Below are positions 44,996-58,797 of a stretch of DNA of 64,000 nucleotides, one piece after another. Below the pieces are notes generated by a model. It did not search any database. It was not told the DNA's origin and saw only the letters and a list, made by a program, of their open reading frames with translations. The stretch is from Chlamydiota bacterium (GTDB taxonomy: Bacteria > Auribacterota > Tritonobacteria > UBA1439): the NCBI GenBank assembly GCA_012729785.1, contig JAAYCL010000023.1, forward strand, positions 25,684 to 89,683, in the 5' to 3' direction. The position numbers and the translations under genes were made by a program. Each line of letters starts with the position of its first letter. Positions within the stretch are counted from its first letter, which is position 1.

Positions 44996-45628
44996 ATGGA
45001 TGCGCGCGTGCTGAACGGGTTGAGAATCGTCGCCGATCTTATGGCCGTGTCCGCGTGCACGGCCCCCAAGGCCGGCGGGATGGACTGGGTCCGGTCGAGA
45101 ACGGCCACGGATGAAGAGAAGCGGGCCGTCTGCCGGGTCATGCGGGAAACGGGGGCGTCGAAGGGGGCGGCTCTTTCGGCGTCGCGCGGTCGGATCGGCG
45201 AGGCGATCCAAATGGATTGGGCCAGCGATGCGGACGCCGTCGAGGCATCGGCCCTGCTCTTCCTCGTCGGCGTCCAGGGCCGCAAGGCGGTCGGCATCAA
45301 CTGCGGGGGATGCGGCTTCGCGACCTGCGCCGAGATGCTCGGGCGAGGCCCCCTCCCGAAGGACGGAAGCGACTTCCCCGGCCCGTTCTGCATCTTCAGG
45401 ATCATGGACCTGAGCATCGCCGCGGGCTCCGCCGCCAAAACCGCCATGGAGCACAACGTCGACAACCGGATGATGCAGAAGGTCGGCGCGGCGGCCCTGA
45501 AGCTGGGCCTGCTCGCCCCGTGCGATCTCATCCTGGGCCTCCCGCTCTCGGCGACCGGCAAGAACATCTACTTCGACCGTTTGGACAAGCTGGAAGCCCG
45601 GAAGACCCTCGGATTGATACGGGAATGA
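44996..45628 (+). CDS. DUF2148 ferredoxin-domain-like protein
   Basis: 210 residues matching the DUF2148 family. Features are a GLRIVADLMAVSACTAPKAGG start, the cysteine-rich GINCGGCGFATCAEM motif and a C-terminal LGLPLSATGKNIYFDR. Members are described as containing a ferredoxin-like domain, and the cysteines could hold a metal or iron-sulphur cluster. SD GGAGG. It follows the MBL gene by 87 bp. No pathway can be assigned. Confidence 0.85.
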   Translation: MDARVLNGLRIVADLMAVSACTAPKAGGMDWVRSRTATDEEKRAVCRVMRETGASKGAALSASRGRIGEAIQMDWASDADAVEASALLFLVGVQGRKAVGINCGGCGFATCAEMLGRGPLPKDGSDFPGPFCIFRIMDLSIAAGSAAKTAMEHNVDNRMMQKVGAAALKLGLLAPCDLILGLPLSATGKNIYFDRLDKLEARKTLGLIRE

Positions 45629-46152
45629 CGAACCGGCGGCCCCGCGTTCTCGGAGTCAAACCTCTGCTATCCACTGCGGGGGGATGGCTGATTGAGGATG
45701 ACACCGCGGGCGAGCTGGATTTGCATTACGCATGGTAGTGTAGAGTAAAGACCTATTACTCGGAGCATCAATATCCTTACACTATAAAGTGGTTGTCATT
45801 CCCGCGGAAGCGGGAATCCAGCGTCAGATGATTCAATGCTGGGCCCCCGCTTTCGCGGGGGTGACAGACAGTGCAAAGCACTTTGTGCTCTCCGCAGTAA
45901 CCCCAATATCTACCCGAACTTCCCCCCTTGTCTTGCACCGTCACGTCCACTTATGCAACCGGTCGCCGGCATCCATGATAACGAAGTTCCCGTGTTATAC
46001 CCCAATCACCATAACCAAGGAAATGCCAGTGGTATGGTAGTCACCTGACCGCCTCCCATCAAGAATCCTCGGGCGCGGCCGCTTTGCGGTACCCGTTCCG
46101 CCCGTTTCGTTCTACAATGGATCGACCGGCCGGCATGCGAAGGGAGGGTGCG
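45629..46152. other. Repeat-bearing intergenic spacer
   Basis: 524 bp of lower GC than the flanking genes. It contains a 71-bp palindromic repeat (45795-45865) and AT-rich words such as CTTACACTATAAAG (45776-45789). Two overlapping open frames of about 70-83 codons run across the palindrome; they show no ribosome site or family similarity and are not called. The remainder shows nothing I recognise. Confidence 0.6.
45795..45865. repeat. Dispersed palindromic repeat, copy 2
   Basis: GTCATTCCCGCGGAAGCGGG at the left is mirrored by CCCCGCTTTCGCGGGGGTGAC at the right, with AATCCAGC...GCTGGG between. It is the same design as the copy at 29614-29694. The sequence also contains nested smaller hairpins (CCCGCGGAAGCGGG and CCCCGCTTTCGCGGGG). 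Confidence 0.8.
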
Positions 46153-46497
46153 ATGAACGACTGCCTGTTCTGCGCCATCGCGCGAAAGGAGCTGGCGTGC
46201 GATATCGTCCACGAGGACGACGAGTTCCTCGTCTTCAAGGACATCCAGCCCCAGGCGCCGATCCATCTCCTCATTATCCCGAAGAAGCATATCCCCGGCG
46301 CGGCGGAGATCGCGGCCGAGGACGCGCCCCTCGTCGGCCGGATCGTCGCCTTCTCGAAGCAGCTCGCGGAGCGGTGTGCGATCTCGCGGCGCGGCTTTCG
46401 CCTCGTCGTGAACTCGGGCTCCGACGCGGGCCAGGCGGTCGACCACCTCCACGTCCATTTCCTCGGCGGGAGAAGGCTCGGCTGGCCGCCGGGCTGA
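46153..46497 (+). CDS. HIT-family nucleotide hydrolase (Hint/PKCI type)
   Basis: 114 residues. It starts [19 protein letters not shown], with [20 protein letters not shown] and the catalytic histidine triad [10 protein letters not shown]. Hint proteins hydrolyse purine nucleoside phosphoramidates. AAGGGAGGG lies 6-8 bp before ATG 46153; an upstream ATG in frame lacks support. Confidence 0.95.
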   Translation: MNDCLFCAIARKELACDIVHEDDEFLVFKDIQPQAPIHLLIIPKKHIPGAAEIAAEDAPLVGRIVAFSKQLAERCAISRRGFRLVVNSGSDAGQAVDHLHVHFLGGRRLGWPPG

Positions 46498-46676
46498 ACA
46501 CCGTCCGCGAGGATCGAGGGCAACTGAAACGGCCCCCGCGGGCGCCCGCAGGCGGACCGATACCGGTCCGGGGGGGGCGGGGCGGCGCGCGCCCGGACGG
46601 CCTCGGGAAGAGGGGCAGGAATGGACGGAGGAAGAGGGCGGCTCGCGGGGGGCGCGGGCGCCCGGCCGGGGGAGAG

Positions 46677-47246
46677 ATGTCAGAGCGCATCGAGACGCGC
46701 GTCGGCCGCCTGCTTCGCGACAGGGGCCTCACGCTGGCTGTCGCGGAGTCCTGCACCGGGGGGCTGATCTGTCATCGGCTCACGCAGGTGCCGGGATGCT
46801 CCGCCTATTTCCTCGGCGGAGCGGTCGCCTACCACAACGCCGTCAAGATCGCCCTCCTCGGCGTCGCCGCGACGACGCTGGCGCGTGACGGCGCGGTGAG
46901 CGCCGAGACCGCCGCGGAGATGGCGCGGGGTGCGCGGCGGGTCTTCGGCGCGGACGCGGCCGTCGCGGCCACGGGGATCGCCGGGCCGGCGGGAGGGAGC
47001 GAGACGAAACCGGTCGGCCTCGTCTACCTCGCCGTGGCGCACGGCGGCGGCGTGACCGTGCGCAGGCGTCTCTTCAACGGATCCCGCTCCGCGATCAAGT
47101 CCCGCGCGGCGGAGGCGGCCCTCGGCCTGCTGAGGGAGTGCCTGCGGGCGACCAGAAAAGCCGGCGTCCGCCACGCGAAGGCGGGCGGCCGGACGCCCGC
47201 CGGCGGGAGGCGGAAGGCCCCTCCGGGGCGGAGGCGCGCGGGATGA
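46677..47246 (+). CDS. pncC: CinA C-terminal domain protein (nicotinamide-nucleotide amidase)
   Basis: 189 residues consisting only of the CinA C-terminal domain: [47 protein letters not shown] and [10 protein letters not shown]. PncC deamidates nicotinamide mononucleotide in NAD recycling. A basic Arg/Lys/Gly tail of about 35 residues follows the domain. The stop overlaps the next start (ATGA). The 179-bp spacer upstream holds nothing recognised. Confidence 0.9.
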   Translation: MSERIETRVGRLLRDRGLTLAVAESCTGGLICHRLTQVPGCSAYFLGGAVAYHNAVKIALLGVAATTLARDGAVSAETAAEMARGARRVFGADAAVAATGIAGPAGGSETKPVGLVYLAVAHGGGVTVRRRLFNGSRSAIKSRAAEAALGLLRECLRATRKAGVRHAKAGGRTPAGGRRKAPPGRRRAG

Positions 47247-47806
47247 CGCAGCGCCTGTTTGTCGCCATCGAGATCGGAGACGTGGGGAAGAGGGCGCTGG
47301 GGCGCATCCAATCCCGCCTGCGGCGTCTCCTCCCCTCCGTGCGCTGGGTCAAGCCCGACACCGTCCACCTCACGTTGAGGTTCATCGGCGACACGGACGA
47401 GAGCCGGGTGGGGGATGCCGCGGATGCGCTCGCCCGCGCCGCGGCAGGATGCGCCCCGTTCGACTTCACCCTGCGCGGGGTGGGCGCCTTCCCCGACGCG
47501 AGGCGGCCCCGCGTGCTCTGGATCGGCGTGGAGGAGCCGGGCGGCTCCCTCGCCGCGCTCGCCGATCGTCTGAACGCCCGCCTCTCCGCGGCGGGATTCC
47601 CCCCCGAGGAGCGCCCGTTCAGCCCCCACATCACCATCGGGCGCATAAGGGATCGGGCGGGGGGCGACTGCGTTTCCGCGCTCTCCCCCCTGCACGACGA
47701 GCCGGCGGCCAGGGCGCGCGCCTCCGAGGCATGCCTCTTCAGGAGCGCGCTCACCCCCGCCGGGCCGATCCACACCGTTCTGTGCCGGGTCCCGTTCAAC
47801 GGCTGA
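47243..47806 (+). CDS. thpR: RNA 2',3'-cyclic phosphodiesterase (2H family)
   Basis: 187 residues. [11 protein letters not shown] start and the two H-x-T/S motifs of the 2H phosphoesterase fold (HLTLRFIGD and HITIGRIRD) are diagnostic of ThpR/LigT. It opens 2',3'-cyclic phosphates on RNA. ATG 47243 overlaps the cinA-C stop; a longer open frame to 47138 lies inside the previous gene. Confidence 0.94.
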   Translation: MTQRLFVAIEIGDVGKRALGRIQSRLRRLLPSVRWVKPDTVHLTLRFIGDTDESRVGDAADALARAAAGCAPFDFTLRGVGAFPDARRPRVLWIGVEEPGGSLAALADRLNARLSAAGFPPEERPFSPHITIGRIRDRAGGDCVSALSPLHDEPAARARASEACLFRSALTPAGPIHTVLCRVPFNG

Positions 47807-47998
47807 CCGTGCATCCGTCCCGCCGGATCCCGTCCTCCGGTCCGTCTCCGCGTTCACCAGGAACGGCGGCTCCCGGATCAGGTCCGCGTCGACCGGGAGC
47901 GGCGAAGAAAGTCGAAATATCCTGTAATCTTTTCCGGATTTTCGCGACTAGTATGGCGGGAGAGGACAAGATTCCTTACGGGCATCGGGGCCTTTTGT

Positions 47999-48004
47999 TA
48001 TAAT
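47999..48004 (+). promoter_or_regulatory. -10 element upstream of recA
   Basis: A perfect TATAAT at 47999-48004, 64 bp before the recA ATG. The -35 position 17 bp upstream (TTACGG, 47976-47981) is a weak match. No LexA-type site of the E. coli (CTG-N10-CAG) or Gram-positive (GAAC-N4-GTTC) form was seen. The rest of the 47807-48067 spacer is unremarkable. Confidence 0.5.
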
Positions 48005-48067
48005 GCGCCGGTTTCGAGGTGCTGCGAGACCGGCGGACGCGGCGGACTGCGAGGGGAGGAGGGAGCG

Positions 48068-49092
<1,025 letters not shown>

Positions 49093-49096
<4 letters not shown>

Positions 49097-49959
49097 AGCG
49101 GTACGTGCTGACGCTCGCCCTGATGGTGCTCTGCGCCGCGGCGCTCGTGGTGGCGGTGGCGTTCTACCAGCCGGCGGGCGGGGCGGGCGGCCGGGCGAAA
49201 ACCGGCGCCCCGCCGGCGCGCGCGGCGCACGCGCAGCCGCTCCCCGAGAAGCCGATCGAGGAGATCGTGGAGTCGGTGGGGCCGGCGGTGGTGGCGCTCA
49301 ACACGACCGAGAGGAGGCTGATCAGGGCGCGGTTCCGGGACCCGCTCTTCCAGTTTTTCTGGGGAGGGGAGGATTTCATCGCCGAGCGCGAGGGGATCGG
49401 GTCGGCGGTCATCTTCGACGCCGAGGGCTACGCGCTGACGAACGAGCACGTGGTGGGCGGCGCGCAGGAGATCGAGGCGATCCTCTCCGACGGCAGGCAG
49501 GTCCGGGCGGAGATCTGCGCCGTCGACCGCGCGCACGACCTCGCCCTTATCCGGCTGGAGGCGCGGGGGCTGCCCGTCGCGGAGCTGGGCGGTTCCGGCG
49601 ACCTGCAGGTCGGGCAGGCGGTGCTGGCGTTCGGCAATCCGTTCGGGACCGCCTCCAGGAGCGCGCAGCCGTCGGTCACGTTCGGGGTGATCAGCGGGCT
49701 CCAGCGCAACATCAGGGTCGAGCGCGGGCGCTTCTACCGGGACCTCATCCAGACCGACGCGGCGATCAACCTCGGCAACAACGGGGGACCGCTGGTGGAC
49801 ATGACGGGGAGGGTGATCGGGTTGAACACGTTGATCGTCACCTCCTCGGGCGCCTCCACCGGGGTGGGGTTCGCCATCCCGACGGATCTTGTCCGGGAGC
49901 GCCTCGACGATCTGCGGGGGGAGTGCGGCCGCGTCGGGAGGACGAAGCGCCGGCGATGA
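49093..49959 (+). CDS. HtrA/trypsin-like protein lacking the catalytic serine
   Basis: 288 residues with an N-terminal membrane anchor or signal ([20 protein letters not shown]) and a chymotrypsin-fold domain like DegP/DegS. The catalytic His119 (TNEHVVGG) and Asp149 (AHDLALI) are kept, but the serine of GNSGGPL is replaced: the sequence reads [10 protein letters not shown], with Asn230 encoded by AAC. There is no PDZ domain after the catalytic domain; the chain ends with a basic tail. It is therefore predicted to be proteolytically inactive, a pseudoprotease or peptide-binding protein. It is coupled by ATGA overlaps both to recA upstream and recX downstream, a position where a protease-like gene is not usual. 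Confidence 0.9.
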
Positions 49960-50474
49960 GGAGAAGGGCGGCGGTGCCGGCGGGCGACGGGGTCGTCGAC
50001 TACCGGAAGGCGATGGACATCGCCCTGCGCCTCCTCGGCTTTCGAAGCAGGACGGTGCGGGAGCTCGGGAAGCGCCTGGCGGAGAAGGGCGTCGGGGAGG
50101 AGGTCGCCGGGCGCGTCCTGGCGCGCCTTGCGGAGCTCGGCTACCTGGACGACCGCAGATTCGCGCTCGACTGGATCAAGGCGCGGTCCGGGGCCAAGTG
50201 CCGCAGCGCCTGGGTGCTGAAACGGGAGCTGCGCGAGAAGGGGATCGACCCCGCCCTCGCCGAGGAGACGGTCGAGGAGGCGCTGGATCCGGATGCGGCG
50301 TTCCCGGCCGCGTGCGCGATCGCGCGCCAGAAGCTCTCCCGCGGCGGGGAAGCCGACCTGGCGAAATGGAGGGCGCGGGTGCAGGGCGCCCTCCTGCGGC
50401 GGGGATTCGACTACGACTTCATCCGCAGGGTGATCGCGGAGACGGCGCCGCGCGAGGCGGACGGGGACGGGTAG
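49956..50474 (+). CDS. recX: RecX regulatory protein
   Basis: 172 residues. The RecX pattern of three-helix repeats is present: [41 protein letters not shown], and a C-terminal [12 protein letters not shown]. RecX inhibits or modulates RecA filaments. It overlaps the preceding stop (ATGA at 49956). An open N-terminal extension to 49923 lies inside the protease-like gene. Confidence 0.9.
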   Translation: MRRRAAVPAGDGVVDYRKAMDIALRLLGFRSRTVRELGKRLAEKGVGEEVAGRVLARLAELGYLDDRRFALDWIKARSGAKCRSAWVLKRELREKGIDPALAEETVEEALDPDAAFPAACAIARQKLSRGGEADLAKWRARVQGALLRRGFDYDFIRRVIAETAPREADGDG

Positions 50475-50489
50475 GGAAAGGGGCCGCGG

Positions 50490-53179
<2,690 letters not shown>

Positions 53180-53183
<4 letters not shown>

Positions 53184-54424
53184 AACGGGACGACCGGGCA
53201 GACGCCGTCGAATCGGCGGTGGCGGGGATCATCGCCCAGGTGCGGCGGGGCGGGGACCGGGCGCTCGTCCGCCTGGCGCGCCGGTACGACCGCGCCCGCA
53301 TCGGCCCGGGCTCCATCGTCGTGAAGCGGAAGGAGATCGCCGCGGCGCGGCGCCGGACGGGGCCGGGGTTCGCCCGCCTCGTGCAGCGCGTCGCCCGCAA
53401 CATCGCCGCCTACCACCGGCGGCAGATGCCGCGCCCGGAGATGTTCCGCAACATCCACGGGGCCCAGGTCGGCTGGATCTACGCGCCGGTCGATCGGGTC
53501 GGCGTCTACATCCCCGCGGGCAGCGCGCCGCTGGTCTCCACGGGGCTGATGACCATCGTTCCCGCCCGTGTCGCCGGGGTGCGGGAGATCGTCGTGGCCA
53601 CGCCGCCGCGGCGCGACGGCTCCGTCGATCCGCACCTTCTCGCCGCCTGCCGCGAGCTGGGGGCGGACCTCGTCGTGCGCGCGGGCGGCGCGCAGGCGAT
53701 CGCCGCGCTCGCCTTCGGCACCCGGAGCGTCCCGCGAGTGGACCTGATCGTGGGGCCCGGCAACGTCTACGTGACCGAGGCCAAGCGCCAGCTCTACGGC
53801 AAGGTCGGGATCGACATGACGGCGGGGCCGAGCGAGGTCGCCGTCATCGCCGACGGCCGCGCGGATGCGAAATTCATCGCGGCGGACCTGCTCTCGCAGG
53901 CCGAGCACGACCCGCTGAGCACGGCGGTCCTCCTGACCCCCTCGGCCCGCCTCGCGGCGCAGGTCCGGAAGCAACTCCGCGTCCAGGCCAGGGCGCTCCC
54001 GAGGATCGCGTCGCTCCCCGGGGGGCGCGCGACGGGGATCCGGATCAAGAAATGCCGCAGCATCGCCGACGCCGTCGCCCGGTCGAACCTGATGGCGCCC
54101 GAGCATCTGGAGATCGTCACCGCCGATCCGCGGAAGGTGCTGCAGAAGGTGCGGCACGCGGGGGCGGTCTTCCTCGGGCCCCATACCCCGACCGCCCTGG
54201 GGGACTACGTCGCGGGACCGAGCCACGTGCTCCCGACGGGGAGGACGGCGCGATTCGCGCAGGTCCTGTCGGTGGACACGTTCCTGCGCCGGATAAGCTG
54301 CGTGCGCTACGACCGGAGATCGGTGCGGCGGGCGGCGGCCGCGGCGGAGCGGCTGGCGGAGATCGAGGGGCTGGAGGCGCATCGGCGGGCGGTCCGCATG
54401 CGCTGGGGCGACGACGCGGAGTGA
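53180..54424 (+). CDS. hisD: Histidinol dehydrogenase
   Basis: 414 residues, slightly short but complete. VGVYIPAGSAPLVSTGLM, the NAD/zinc motif GPGNVYVTEAKR, MTAGPSEVAVIAD, LLSQAEHDP and GPSHVLPT cover the known catalytic and zinc-binding residues. It performs the last two oxidation steps to histidine. It begins the cluster hisDCBHAFI and is coupled to alaS by an ATGA overlap. Confidence 0.97.
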
Positions 54425-54428
54425 CGGC

Positions 54429-55514
54429 GTGGCGATGAAACTGATGCGGAACGCGGTCGTCGGGATGCGGGGCTACGCGCCGGGCGAGCAGCCGACCGAG
54501 GGCGGGTACCTCAAGCTCAACACCAACGAGAACCCGTACCCGCCCTCCCCGCGGGTGGTCGAGGCGCTCGCCGCCGAGGCCGGGCGGCTGCGGCTCTATC
54601 CCGACCCGACGGCGAGCCGGCTCCGGGCGCGGATCGCCTCCTACTGCGGCGTGGCGCCGGAGGAGGTGCTCGTGGGAAACGGCTCCGACGAGCTCTTGAC
54701 GATCGCCGTCCGCACCTTCGCGGACGCCGGCGCCCTCGTCGCGACCCCCGACCCGACCTACACGCTCTACCGGACGCTCTGCGAGATCCAGGGGGCCCGC
54801 CACGTTGCCGTCCCGTACCGCGACGACTACTCCCTCAACCCCGATCTCGTCCCGGCGAAGGCGCGCCTCGTCTTCATCGCCAACCCGAACTCCCCCTCGG
54901 GGACGCTCCTGCCGGAGGAGACACTCGCGGCGGTGGCGAGGTCGATCTCGGGCGTTCTCGTCGTGGACGAGGCGTACGCGGACTTCGCGAGAACAAACGC
55001 CGCGGGGCTCCTCAAGAGCCGCAGGAACGTCGTCATCCTTCGCACGCTCTCCAAGTCGTTCTCGCTGGCCGGGCTGCGCGTCGGCTACGCGCTGGCGGAC
55101 CGGGAGATCATCGCGGGGTTCGACAAGGTCAAGGACTCCTACAACGTGGGGCGGCTAGCGATCGCGGGCGGCCTCGCCGCGATCGAGGACGCCGCCTGGA
55201 TGCGCGAAAACGTCCGCCGGATCGTCGCGACGCGGAAGCGGCTCGCGGCGCGGCTCGCGGCGCTCGGCTTCACCGTCTTCCCGTCGGAGGCGAACTTCGT
55301 CCTCGCGCGGATCTCCTCCTACCCCGCGCGGCAGATCTACGAGCATCTGAAGAAGCGGCGGATACTGGTGCGCTACTACGACACCCCGCGCCTGGCGGAC
55401 TGTGTGAGGATCAGCGTCGGCACCGACGAGGAGATCGAGCGGCTCCTCGAACAGATCGCGGAGATCATCGGCTGGAGGGCGGGCGAGGGCGGCGGGCGGG
55501 GAGGGGGACGATGA
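54429..55514 (+). CDS. hisC: Histidinol-phosphate aminotransferase
   Basis: 361 residues from GTG 54429. A class I/II PLP aminotransferase with KLNTNENPYPPSP, GNGSDELL, VVDEAYADFA and the PLP-lysine motif TLSKSFSLAGLRVG. It converts imidazole acetol phosphate to histidinol phosphate. Start 4 bp after hisD. The stop overlaps hisB. Confidence 0.96.
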   Translation: MAMKLMRNAVVGMRGYAPGEQPTEGGYLKLNTNENPYPPSPRVVEALAAEAGRLRLYPDPTASRLRARIASYCGVAPEEVLVGNGSDELLTIAVRTFADAGALVATPDPTYTLYRTLCEIQGARHVAVPYRDDYSLNPDLVPAKARLVFIANPNSPSGTLLPEETLAAVARSISGVLVVDEAYADFARTNAAGLLKSRRNVVILRTLSKSFSLAGLRVGYALADREIIAGFDKVKDSYNVGRLAIAGGLAAIEDAAWMRENVRRIVATRKRLAARLAALGFTVFPSEANFVLARISSYPARQIYEHLKKRRILVRYYDTPRLADCVRISVGTDEEIERLLEQIAEIIGWRAGEGGGRGGGR

Positions 55515-56101
55515 GATCGAGGAAGGCGGCGGTCGAGCGGAAGACGCGGGAGACGGAGATACGGCTGCGCCTCGACCTGGACGGCGCGGGCAGGGGGCGG
55601 GTGCGCACGGGGATCGGGTTCCTCGACCATATGCTGGAGCTGCTGACCGCGCACGCGGGGATGGACCTCGACCTCTCGGCCAGGGGCGACCTGTGCGTCG
55701 ATGCGCACCACACCGTCGAGGACGTCGGCATCTGCCTCGGCGAGGGGATCAGGAAGGCGCTCGGGCGCAAGGAGGGGATCGCGCGCTACGGCTCCTGCCT
55801 CCTCCCGATGGACGAGGCGCTGGTCTCCGCGGCGCTCGACGTCAGCGGCCGGCCGCACCTCTCGTACCGGGTGAAGGTCGGGAGGAGGAAGATCGACTCG
55901 TTCGACACGGAACTCGTCGAGGAGTTTTTCCAGGCGCTGGTGAACCATGCGGGACTGACGCTGCACGTCGATCTCGTGCGCGGCAGGAACGCGCACCATA
56001 TCGTCGAGGCGGTGTTCAAAGGCGTGGCGCGGGCGCTCAAGGCGGCCGCGGCGCGGCCGGGCGGGGCGAACGGCGTCCCGTCCACGAAGGGGACGCTGTA
56101 G
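55511..56101 (+). CDS. hisB: Imidazoleglycerol-phosphate dehydratase
   Basis: 196 residues, monofunctional (no phosphatase domain). FLDHMLELLTAHAGMDL, DAHHTVEDVGICLGE and the C-terminal NAHHIVEAVFK carry the metal-binding histidines. ATG 55511 overlaps the hisC TGA. Confidence 0.97.
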   Translation: MRSRKAAVERKTRETEIRLRLDLDGAGRGRVRTGIGFLDHMLELLTAHAGMDLDLSARGDLCVDAHHTVEDVGICLGEGIRKALGRKEGIARYGSCLLPMDEALVSAALDVSGRPHLSYRVKVGRRKIDSFDTELVEEFFQALVNHAGLTLHVDLVRGRNAHHIVEAVFKGVARALKAAAARPGGANGVPSTKGTL

Positions 56102-56147
56102 GCGTCCGCAACGCCGGGCGCCCGGAGCGGCATGCCGTGTGGATCCG

Positions 56148-56840
56148 ATGGATACCGGATCGAGGATCGCGATCGTCGACTACGGGATGGGGAACCTCCA
56201 CAGCGTCCGGAAGGCGTTCGAGGCGTGCGGGGGGGAGGCCGCTCTCGCCCGCGATCCGGCGGAGGTCGCCCGGGCCGACGCGCTCGTGGTCCCCGGCGTG
56301 GGCTCGTTCGGCGACTGCGTCGAGAACCTCGCCCGCGCCGGTCTGAAAGACGCGATCGCGGCGTGCATCGGCTCCGGCAGGCCCTACCTCGGCATCTGCC
56401 TCGGCCTCCAGATCCTCTTCTCCTCGAGCGAGGAGGCGCCCGGGACGCCGGGCCTCGGGATCATCCCGGGGAAAGTCCGCAAATTCGCCGGATCCCTCAA
56501 GGTCCCGCACATGGGCTGGAACACGATACGCCTCGCCGGGCGGGGGGGAGGGGAGACCGCCGGGGCGGGGTGCTGTCCGCTCTTCCGCGGGATCGAAGAC
56601 GGGGCGTACGTCTACTTCGTCCACTCGTTCTACCCGGAGCCGGAGGATGAAGCGGTGACGGCGGCGGTGACGGAGTACGGGGTGCCGTTCGCGTCGGCGA
56701 TATGGAACGGCAATCTCATGGCGACGCAGTTCCACCCGGAGAAGAGCCAGCGCGTCGGGCTCGCCATGATCCGGAACTTCGTCGCGTTCGCCTCGGCGCG
56801 CGCGGCGGCGGGGCGCGAAGCGCCGGGAGGGGCGCGATGA
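56148..56840 (+). CDS. hisH: Imidazole glycerol phosphate synthase, glutaminase subunit
   Basis: 230 residues. IAIVDYGMGNLHSVRKA, VVPGVGSFG, the nucleophile motif GICLGLQIL and the His/Glu of QFHPEKSQ give a complete class I amidotransferase. It supplies ammonia to HisF. GTG 56139 is an alternative start adding MDP. The stop overlaps hisA (ATGA). Confidence 0.95.
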   Translation: MDTGSRIAIVDYGMGNLHSVRKAFEACGGEAALARDPAEVARADALVVPGVGSFGDCVENLARAGLKDAIAACIGSGRPYLGICLGLQILFSSSEEAPGTPGLGIIPGKVRKFAGSLKVPHMGWNTIRLAGRGGGETAGAGCCPLFRGIEDGAYVYFVHSFYPEPEDEAVTAAVTEYGVPFASAIWNGNLMATQFHPEKSQRVGLAMIRNFVAFASARAAAGREAPGGAR

Positions 56841-57589
56841 TCGTCATCCCCGCGATCGACATCCGAAACGGCAGGTGCGTGCGCCTCTTCCAGGGGCGCG
56901 AGGACCGGGAGACGGTGTACGGAGACGACCCGGCGGCGATGGCGTTGCGCTGGAAGGCGGAAGGGGCGCGCGTGGTGCACGTGGTCGACCTGGACGGGGC
57001 GTTTGCGGGGGAGCCGCGGAATCTTCGCGCGGTGCGGGAGATCGTCGAGAAAGCCGCCCTGCCGGTGGAGTTCGGCGGGGGGCTGCGCTCGATCGACTCC
57101 GTCCGGAAGGTGTTCAGGCTGGGGGTCGCCCGCGCCATCCTCGGCACCGCGGCGATCCGCGATCGGGGCCTCCTCCGGGCCGCCGCCGCCGAGTTTCCGG
57201 GCAAGATCTTCGTGGGGCTCGACGCGAGGAACGGCGTCGTGACGGTGGAGGGGTGGAAGACCGATTCGGGCGTGCGGGCGCTGGACCTGCTCGCGGAGGT
57301 GGAGAAGGACGGGGCGGCCGGGGCGATCTACACCGACGTCGCCACGGACGGCGCCTTGTCCGGGCCCGATTTCGCGGCCGTTGAGAGGATATACGCCGCG
57401 GCCCGCGTCCCCGTGATCGCCTCGGGAGGCGTGGGAACCGCCGAGCACGTGCGGCGCCTCGCCGCGATCGGCCGCGGGGGGCTGTACGGCGCGATCGTCG
57501 GCACGGCGCTGTACGACGGCGTCCTGACGCTCGCCGACGCGATCGCCGCGGCATCGGAGGGCGGACGGGGCGCGAGAGGCGGCGCCTGA
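56837..57589 (+). CDS. hisA: ProFAR isomerase
   Basis: 250 residues. [20 protein letters not shown] start, [17 protein letters not shown] and the second-half [13 protein letters not shown] and ASGGVG motifs of the HisA half-barrel repeats. The first-half catalytic Asp is in PAIDI and the second in TDVATDG. It isomerises the aminoimidazole carboxamide ribonucleotide intermediate. TGATG junction with hisF. Confidence 0.96.
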   Translation: MIVIPAIDIRNGRCVRLFQGREDRETVYGDDPAAMALRWKAEGARVVHVVDLDGAFAGEPRNLRAVREIVEKAALPVEFGGGLRSIDSVRKVFRLGVARAILGTAAIRDRGLLRAAAAEFPGKIFVGLDARNGVVTVEGWKTDSGVRALDLLAEVEKDGAAGAIYTDVATDGALSGPDFAAVERIYAAARVPVIASGGVGTAEHVRRLAAIGRGGLYGAIVGTALYDGVLTLADAIAAASEGGRGARGGA

Positions 57590-58344
57590 TGCTCGCGCGC
57601 AGGATCATCCCCTGCCTGGACGTGAAGGAGGGGCGGGTGGTGAAGGGGGTGCGGTTCGTGAAGCTCCGCGACGCGGGCGATCCGGCGGAGGCCGCGCAGG
57701 CGTACGACGAGGCCGGGGCGGACGAGATCGTCTTCCTCGACATCACCGCCTCGCACGAGGGGAGGCCGACGATCGTGGACGCGGTGCGCCGCGCCGCGGA
57801 CCGGGTCTTCATGCCGCTCACCGTCGGGGGCGGCGTGCGGACGCTGGAGGATATCCGCCTCCTCCTCCGCGCCGGGGCCGACAAGGTGTCGCTCAACACC
57901 GCGGCGGTCGCCGACCCGTCGTTCATCGACCGGGCCGCGCGGGCGTTCGGGTCGCAGTGCATCGTGCTCGCCGTCGACGCGCGGCGCGCGGAGGGCGGCT
58001 GGGAGGTGTACACGCACGGCGGGAGGACCCCGGCGGGGAAGGACGCGGTCCGGTGGGCGGTCGAGGGGGCGGCGCGGGGCGCGGGCGAGATCCTCCTGAC
58101 CGGCATGGACGCCGACGGCACCGAGGACGGGTACGACCTCGCCCTGACGAGGAGCGTCTCGGGGGCGGTGGGCGTGCCGGTGATCGCCTCGGGCGGCGCG
58201 GGGACGCTCGAGCACCTCCGCGAGGCGCTCACGGAGGGGCGGGCGGACGCCGCGCTCGCGGCCTCGATATTCCATTTCGGGACGTACACGGTCGGGGAGG
58301 CGAAACGGTACCTGAAACAGCGGGGGGTGGAGGTGAGGGTATGA
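57589..58344 (+). CDS. hisF: Imidazole glycerol phosphate synthase, cyclase subunit
   Basis: 251 residues. [57 protein letters not shown] and [11 protein letters not shown] are the classic HisF signatures, with both catalytic aspartates (CLDV, GMDADG). It works with HisH. Confidence 0.97.
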   Translation: MLARRIIPCLDVKEGRVVKGVRFVKLRDAGDPAEAAQAYDEAGADEIVFLDITASHEGRPTIVDAVRRAADRVFMPLTVGGGVRTLEDIRLLLRAGADKVSLNTAAVADPSFIDRAARAFGSQCIVLAVDARRAEGGWEVYTHGGRTPAGKDAVRWAVEGAARGAGEILLTGMDADGTEDGYDLALTRSVSGAVGVPVIASGGAGTLEHLREALTEGRADAALAASIFHFGTYTVGEAKRYLKQRGVEVRV

Positions 58345-58721
58345 GGATGCCGCAGGGGCTCAAGTTCGACGAGAAGGGGCTGGTGACCGCGGTGATGCAG
58401 GACGCCGGCACCGGCGAGGTGCTGATGGTCGCCTTCATGAACGCGGAGGCGCTCGCCAAAACGCTCGAAACGGGTCTGGCGCATTTCTGGAGCCGCTCGC
58501 GCGGGAAGCTCTGGCTCAAGGGGGAATCCTCCGGCCACGTGCAGAAGGTGAAGGAGGTGCGCGTGGACTGCGACGCGGATGCCGTGCTCCTGAAGATCGA
58601 GCAGAAGGGGGGGGCATGCCACGCCGGCTACCGCTCCTGCTTCTACCGGAGGCTGAAGGAGGACGGGGGGTACGAGACGGCGGGGGAGAAGGTCTTCGAC
58701 CCCGGCACGGTGTACAAGTGA
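58341..58721 (+). CDS. hisI: Phosphoribosyl-AMP cyclohydrolase
   Basis: 126 residues, cyclohydrolase only (no HisE pyrophosphatase domain). [30 protein letters not shown] and the zinc-site [28 protein letters not shown] are diagnostic. It overlaps hisF by ATGA. hisG and hisE are not in this window and must be elsewhere. Confidence 0.97.
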   Translation: MRMPQGLKFDEKGLVTAVMQDAGTGEVLMVAFMNAEALAKTLETGLAHFWSRSRGKLWLKGESSGHVQKVKEVRVDCDADAVLLKIEQKGGACHAGYRSCFYRRLKEDGGYETAGEKVFDPGTVYK

Positions 58722-58797
58722 AGCGCCCCCCCCGTGCCGCGGGGGGCGCGGGGAAGGAGAAGATTCTTCGCCGCGGCGGGAGGGCAGCGAGGCCGAC

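Noticed and set aside
45789-46048. Two overlapping small open frames in the spacer before the HIT gene
   Set aside because: They run through the palindromic repeat, have no ribosome site and resemble no protein family.
47807-48067. SOS/LexA box upstream of recA
   Set aside because: Neither the CTG-N10-CAG nor the GAAC-N4-GTTC form is present; only the TATAAT element is convincing.
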